Source: Flavobacterium rivuli WB 3.3-2 = DSM 21788 | Lineage (GTDB): Bacteria > Bacteroidota > Bacteroidia > Flavobacteriales > Flavobacteriaceae | Direction of reading: 5' to 3' | NCBI RefSeq assembly: GCF_000378485.1 | Contig: NZ_KB899981.1 | Location: forward strand, 1-43,771 | DNA: 43,771 bases | In this document: one piece after another, positions 41,067 to 43,771 of the stretch | Layout of the letters: the number at the start of each line of letters is the position of its first letter | Position numbering within the stretch: position 1 is the first letter of the stretch | Position numbers and translations under genes: made by a program | The notes under the pieces: generated by a model | The model's database searches: none | What the model saw: the letters and a program-made list of their open reading frames with translations, nothing else | Told to the model about the DNA's origin: nothing

Positions 41067-42134
41067 TTATGAATATTTTTTTGATTCTTCCTGCTTTTCT
41101 CTAATTTTTAGCGGGTTTTTGGTCAGTTCTGCATACTCCTGCCTGCTATGATACACATCTATAGCAAGATAAACGGCTTCTTTAAACGAATTATTGTCGG
41201 CCACTCCCTTACCAGCTATATCATAACCCGTGCCATGATCTGGCGAAGTGCGTATTCCTTCGAGCCCGGCGGTATAATTAACACCATTTCCAAACGATAA
41301 TGTTTTAAAAGGAATAAGTCCCTGGTCGTGGTATGCCGCTATTACAGCATCGTACTTTTCATACTGCCCACTGCCAAAAAAACTATCGGCACTGTAGGGG
41401 CCAAAAACCATAACACCTTCTTCAAACAGTTTTTTAAGTGCGGGTTTTACAACCACATCGTCTTCTTTACCTATAACACCGTTATCGCCACTGTGGGGGT
41501 TTACACCCAGCACCGCAATTTTAGGCTTATTTATCTTGAAATCTTTTTTTAGCGACGTATTTATAGTAAGTATCTTTTTGCGTATAAGCTCCTCGGTTAA
41601 ATGCGACGACACTTCGTTTACCGGAATATGGTCTGTAAGCAAACCTACCCTCAGGTCGCCCTGTACCATAAACATTAATGCATCGCCTTCCAGCTCCTGA
41701 TCTAAATAATCAGTATGCCCCGGGAATTTAAAATCTTCGCTTTGTATGTTATATTTATTAATAGGAGCCGTTACCAGCACATCTATTTTATTATCCTTAA
41801 GGGCAGCTACAGCCTCGGTAAACGACTTTATAGCATACTTACCTACTGTCTCATCATTCTTACCAAAATCTACATTAACGCCTTCTTTCCAAATGTTAAG
41901 TACATTTATTTTACCAATCACTAATTGTTCAAGAGTATCAATACCGTGAAGGTTGCAGGTAAGCTGAAACGTTTTTTTTATGAAAGACAGCACTTTAAAA
42001 TTGCCAAAAATAACCGGCGTGCAAAATTCCAGCATGCGGGCATCTTCAAAAGTTTTTAGTAAAACCTCTGTACCTATGCCGTTTAGGTCGCCTATGGATA
42101 TGCCTACAATTACATTTTCTGCCTGTTTTGTCAT
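41067..42134 (-). CDS. pdxA: 4-hydroxythreonine-4-phosphate dehydrogenase
   Basis: A 355-residue cytoplasmic NAD- and divalent-metal-dependent enzyme of the DXP-dependent pyridoxal phosphate pathway. Motifs are GISIGDLNGIGTEVLLKT at the N-terminus, TAPINKYNIQSEDFKFPGHT, LLTDHIPVNEVSSHL with metal-ligand His, VLGVNPHSGDNGVIG, VIAAYHDQGLIPFKTLSFG and RTSPDHGTGYDIAGKG. It is divergent from ribE: the ribE promoter lies between and overlaps the pdxA start region. It is separated from the DUF177 gene by a promoter, so it is probably transcribed alone. Confidence 0.96.
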   Translation of the reverse strand: MTKQAENVIVGISIGDLNGIGTEVLLKTFEDARMLEFCTPVIFGNFKVLSFIKKTFQLTCNLHGIDTLEQLVIGKINVLNIWKEGVNVDFGKNDETVGKYAIKSFTEAVAALKDNKIDVLVTAPINKYNIQSEDFKFPGHTDYLDQELEGDALMFMVQGDLRVGLLTDHIPVNEVSSHLTEELIRKKILTINTSLKKDFKINKPKIAVLGVNPHSGDNGVIGKEDDVVVKPALKKLFEEGVMVFGPYSADSFFGSGQYEKYDAVIAAYHDQGLIPFKTLSFGNGVNYTAGLEGIRTSPDHGTGYDIAGKGVADNNSFKEAVYLAIDVYHSRQEYAELTKNPLKIREKQEESKKYS

Positions 42135-42158
42135 GATGCTGTTTATTGCTTAATTTTG
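42128..42158 (+). promoter_or_regulatory. Promoter of ribE (TTG-20-TAATTTTG)
   Basis: TTG at 42128-42130 lies inside the pdxA coding start, and TAATTTTG is at 42151-42158 with 20 nt between. The ATG at 42189 follows with a leader of about 24 nt. The good fit supports that start over an upstream TTG at 42156, which lies inside the promoter. Confidence 0.65.
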
Positions 42159-42188
42159 TACCCTACAAATTTAGTAAAATTAATCAGC

Positions 42189-42779
42189 ATGTTTACAGGA
42201 ATTATTGAAACTGCCGCAACCATTGCGCAAATAGAAAAAGATAACGACAATATCAACATAACGCTAACCTGCCCTATTGTACCCGAACTGAAGATAGACC
42301 AAAGCCTCTCTCACGACGGTGTGTGCCTTACTGTGGTTGCATTATCGCCAGATAGCTATACGGTAACAGCCATTAAAGAAACCTTAGAGAAGACCAACCT
42401 GGGCAGCTGGGCTGTGGGTAGCGAGGTAAACCTGGAGCGCGCCATGAAACTGGGCGACAGGCTGGACGGGCATATAGTACAGGGGCATGTAGACCAGGTA
42501 GGAACATGTGTATCTGTAGAAGATGCATCGGGCAGTTGGTACTTTACCTTTAAATATGATGCCGGCCCTAACAATATTACTATAGAGAAAGGTTCTATTA
42601 CCGTAAATGGTGTTAGCCTTACCGTAGTTAATTCTAAAGCAAACGAGTTTAGTGTGGCCATTATACCTTACACCTATGAGCACACTAACTTTAAAAATAT
42701 AAAACCCGGCACCGTTGTAAACCTTGAGTTTGACGTTGTAGGCAAATATGTAGCACGCCTGCATGCCTTAAGGAGTTAA
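42189..42779 (+). CDS. ribE: Riboflavin synthase (alpha subunit)
   Basis: A 196-residue enzyme that dismutates two 6,7-dimethyl-8-ribityllumazines to riboflavin. It has the two tandem lumazine-binding domains: MFTGIIETAATIAQIEK at the start of domain 1, with SHDGVCLTVVALSPDSYTV, and GDRLDGHIVQGHVDQVGT opening domain 2, with GSITVNGVSLTVVNSKANEF. The domain-1 opening MFTGIIE fixes the start codon. Length is normal. It is monocistronic, with its own promoter and terminator. The gene is also called ribC in some species. Confidence 0.97.
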   Translation: MFTGIIETAATIAQIEKDNDNINITLTCPIVPELKIDQSLSHDGVCLTVVALSPDSYTVTAIKETLEKTNLGSWAVGSEVNLERAMKLGDRLDGHIVQGHVDQVGTCVSVEDASGSWYFTFKYDAGPNNITIEKGSITVNGVSLTVVNSKANEFSVAIIPYTYEHTNFKNIKPGTVVNLEFDVVGKYVARLHALRS

Positions 42780-42803
42780 TATTCTTTAATACGTTTATAT
42801 AAG

Positions 42804-42829
42804 AGCTTCACAACTGTGAGGCTTTTTTT
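42804..42829 (+). terminator. Terminator of ribE
   Basis: AGCTTCACA and TGTGAGGCT pair with one G-U around a 2-nt core that would open to a larger loop, followed by seven T. Confidence 0.7.
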
Positions 42830-42868
42830 ATTGCAGCACAATGCCTGCGCATTCTTTAAACCTTGTTC

Positions 42869-42970
42869 CTGCCTTTCGCTATATCTCCCTCCTGCGTCGG
42901 GAGGATGCCACTGCAGTCAGGGCTATGTATCACTACAGGTGTTTTTTAAACGTTTGGTATTTGCTCGTTG
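42869..42970. repeat. Dispersed intergenic repeat, copy 2 of 2
   Basis: A diverged copy of the element at 3044-3146 in the same orientation, with CCTGCCTTTCGCTATAT, CCCTCCTGCGTCG, TCAGGGCTA and a T-run ending GGTATTTG. The inner stretch differs (GGGAGGATGCCACTGCAG instead of CGGATGTCGCTTCCA). Confidence 0.6.
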
Positions 42971-43000
42971 TTAAAACTAATTCCAGATGAGGACTAGAAT

Positions 43001-43145
43001 AGAGATTCTTCAACTCCGCTGCGCTGCGTTCAGAATGACAAACGCGTAAAAATAACATGTTTACCATTTAGTAAATTACTGCTCATTTTCCTGTAGACAA
43101 TTTTAAGAGATTCTTCAACTCCGCTGCGCTCCGTTCAGAATGACA
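43001..43145. repeat. Two direct copies of a 40-bp TTCAGAATGACA unit
   Basis: AGAGATTCTTCAACTCCGCT... to ...TTCAGAATGACA occurs at 43001-43040 and again at 43105-43145 with one internal base change (GCTGCG against GCTCCG). The two copies are about 104 bp apart. The unit is related to the inverted pair just downstream. Confidence 0.75.
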
Positions 43146-43208
43146 CAAACACGTCAAAAATGATAAGTTTAGTAAGCGGCTACTTATTTTTTAAGGAATT
43201 CCAAGAGG

Positions 43209-43367
43209 TTCTTCGGCTTCGTTGCACTTCGCTCAGAATGACAAAATATTTAAAACGTTACACCACCAAAGAATTACAGTTGCCCTTTTAATAAAGGGAG
43301 AAATACCATGAAAAAGATTATCCGGATGCACCTGTCATTCTGAGCGAAGTGCAACGAAGCCGAAGAA
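43209..43367. repeat. 35-bp perfect inverted repeat, 89-bp spacer
   Basis: The left arm starts TTCTTCGGCTTCGTTGCACT (43209-43243). The right arm (43333-43367) is its exact inverse complement, starting TGTCATTCTGAGCGAAGTGC. The spacer contains no gene. The TGTCATTCTGAGCGAAG sequence is a known type of intergenic repeat in many bacteria. Confidence 0.85.
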
Positions 43368-43496
43368 TCTTAAGAACCTGAAATTCCTCCCTGATCAGAT
43401 GACATACATTGCGTTTTGAAAGAGAAGAAAACAAATACATAAAACTAAGTGAACTCAAGGCTTCTATACAATGACATTACCACAAAAAAGCAAGAA

Positions 43497-43771
43497 GCCG
43501 TCTCAAAACTGAGGCGGTTTTTTTATGCATTTTTTTGGCAGAAAGTTTATTTTTTATTATATTCAAGTATTGATTATCAATATTTTAAGCGATGAAATTT
43601 AAGCCCTACAACCAGAACCAGTCGACTCTTTTCCCTCATTCGTTTGATGAATTAATACCTGCGCATCATCCGGTCCGGGTTATTAACTCCGTTGTAGAGA
43701 AAATAAATATCCAGCCGTTACTTGAAGCCTATAGTAAAGAAGGAAATCCTGGGTACCATCCCAAAATGCTT
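43497..43771 (+). mobile_element. Left end of an IS1182-family insertion sequence (truncated by window)
   Basis: A likely left terminus starts near 43497 with AGCCGTCTCAAAA, the kind of end seen on IS1182-type elements. It folds with TGAGGCGG into a hairpin with a T-run (43498-43523), which would block readthrough into the transposase. The transposase start follows at 43592. The right end is outside the window, so target duplications cannot be checked. Confidence 0.7.
43592..43771 (+). CDS. IS1182-family transposase (N-terminal part only)
   Basis: The visible 60 residues begin MKFKPYNQNQSTLFPHSFDE and continue LIPAHHPVRVINSVVEKIN, the typical N-terminus of IS1182 transposases (DUF772-containing DDE enzymes). 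The window ends before the catalytic domain, so integrity cannot be judged. The reading frame is open to the edge. It is preceded by the terminator-like hairpin of the element's left end. Confidence 0.85.
   Translation, partial: MKFKPYNQNQSTLFPHSFDELIPAHHPVRVINSVVEKINIQPLLEAYSKEGNPGYHPKML

Larger units (their letters stand above)
42780..43591. other. 812-bp repeat-rich interval without genes
   Basis: Between ribE and the transposase there is a terminator, the second copy of a dispersed repeat, two direct copies of a 40-bp unit, a 35-bp perfect inverted pair of a related unit, and the left end of an insertion sequence. No credible gene was seen. Confidence 0.7.

Noticed and set aside
42156..42188. 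Upstream TTG start for ribE
   Set aside because: It lies inside the -7 element and before the conserved MFTGIIE opening.
43001..43367. Repeats resembling a CRISPR array
   Set aside because: There are only four related units, two direct and two inverted, with uneven spacing and no cas genes. They are dispersed intergenic repeats.
1..43771. tRNA or rRNA genes
   Set aside because: No cloverleaf-like sequence with T-loop GTTCGANTC or rRNA signature was seen on either strand by eye.

Overview
The window looks like a chromosomal segment of a Flavobacteriaceae bacterium, probably Flavobacterium or a close relative. The evidence is a PorP/SprF-type protein next to a TPR protein of the type IX secretion/gliding kind, a MurF-Alr fusion, a TonB receptor with an N-terminal carboxypeptidase-like domain, Bacteroidetes-type promoters (TTG, about 17-23 nt, TAnnTTTG), AT-rich intergenic DNA, and the gene order divergent ribE / pdxA-DUF177-rpmF-fabH-accB-accC. 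No rRNA, tRNA or CRISPR array was seen.

Layout. 1-1.3 kb: the start of an OmpA/TPR-type protein and a PorP/SprF protein, both minus. 1.8-10.2 kb: an LpxH-like phosphatase, a small Cys-rich protein, recJ, an HTTM-like membrane protein, a secreted protein, a methyltransferase, a gene remnant, rsmI and a very acidic protein translationally linked to rsmI. 10.3-15.8 kb: tdk, an inserted PIN-domain toxin-antitoxin pair with a palindromic operator, murF-alr, mscL and asd. 16-23.4 kb: a secreted YD-like protein, a lactonase, dedA with a dicarboxylate symporter, a prolyl oligopeptidase and a DoxX-like protein. 23.7-27.4 kb: a likely metal-related outer-membrane module made of a lipoprotein, a TonB receptor and a His/Cys-rich small protein whose promoter is overlapped by a perfect palindrome. 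27.6-33.7 kb: mtgA, an LpxR-like protein, two secreted peptidases and a putative beta-barrel. 33.8-37 kb: small membrane or periplasmic proteins around a glutamate-synthase-like oxidoreductase. 37-42.8 kb: fatty-acid, ribosome and vitamin genes (accC, accB, fabH, rpmF, DUF177, pdxA, ribE). 42.8-43.8 kb: a repeat island and the left end of an IS1182-family element.

Functional themes are envelope biogenesis (lipid A processing, peptidoglycan, fatty-acid initiation), extracytoplasmic proteolysis and cofactor synthesis. The most distinctive non-coding feature is the number of long inverted or dispersed repeats: at least six different families, all between genes. I see no clearly new multi-gene defence or biosynthetic system. 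The best candidates for new biology are the regulated His/Cys-rich/TonB module, the toxin-antitoxin pair feeding into murF-alr, the acidic protein coupled to rsmI, and the repeat families.
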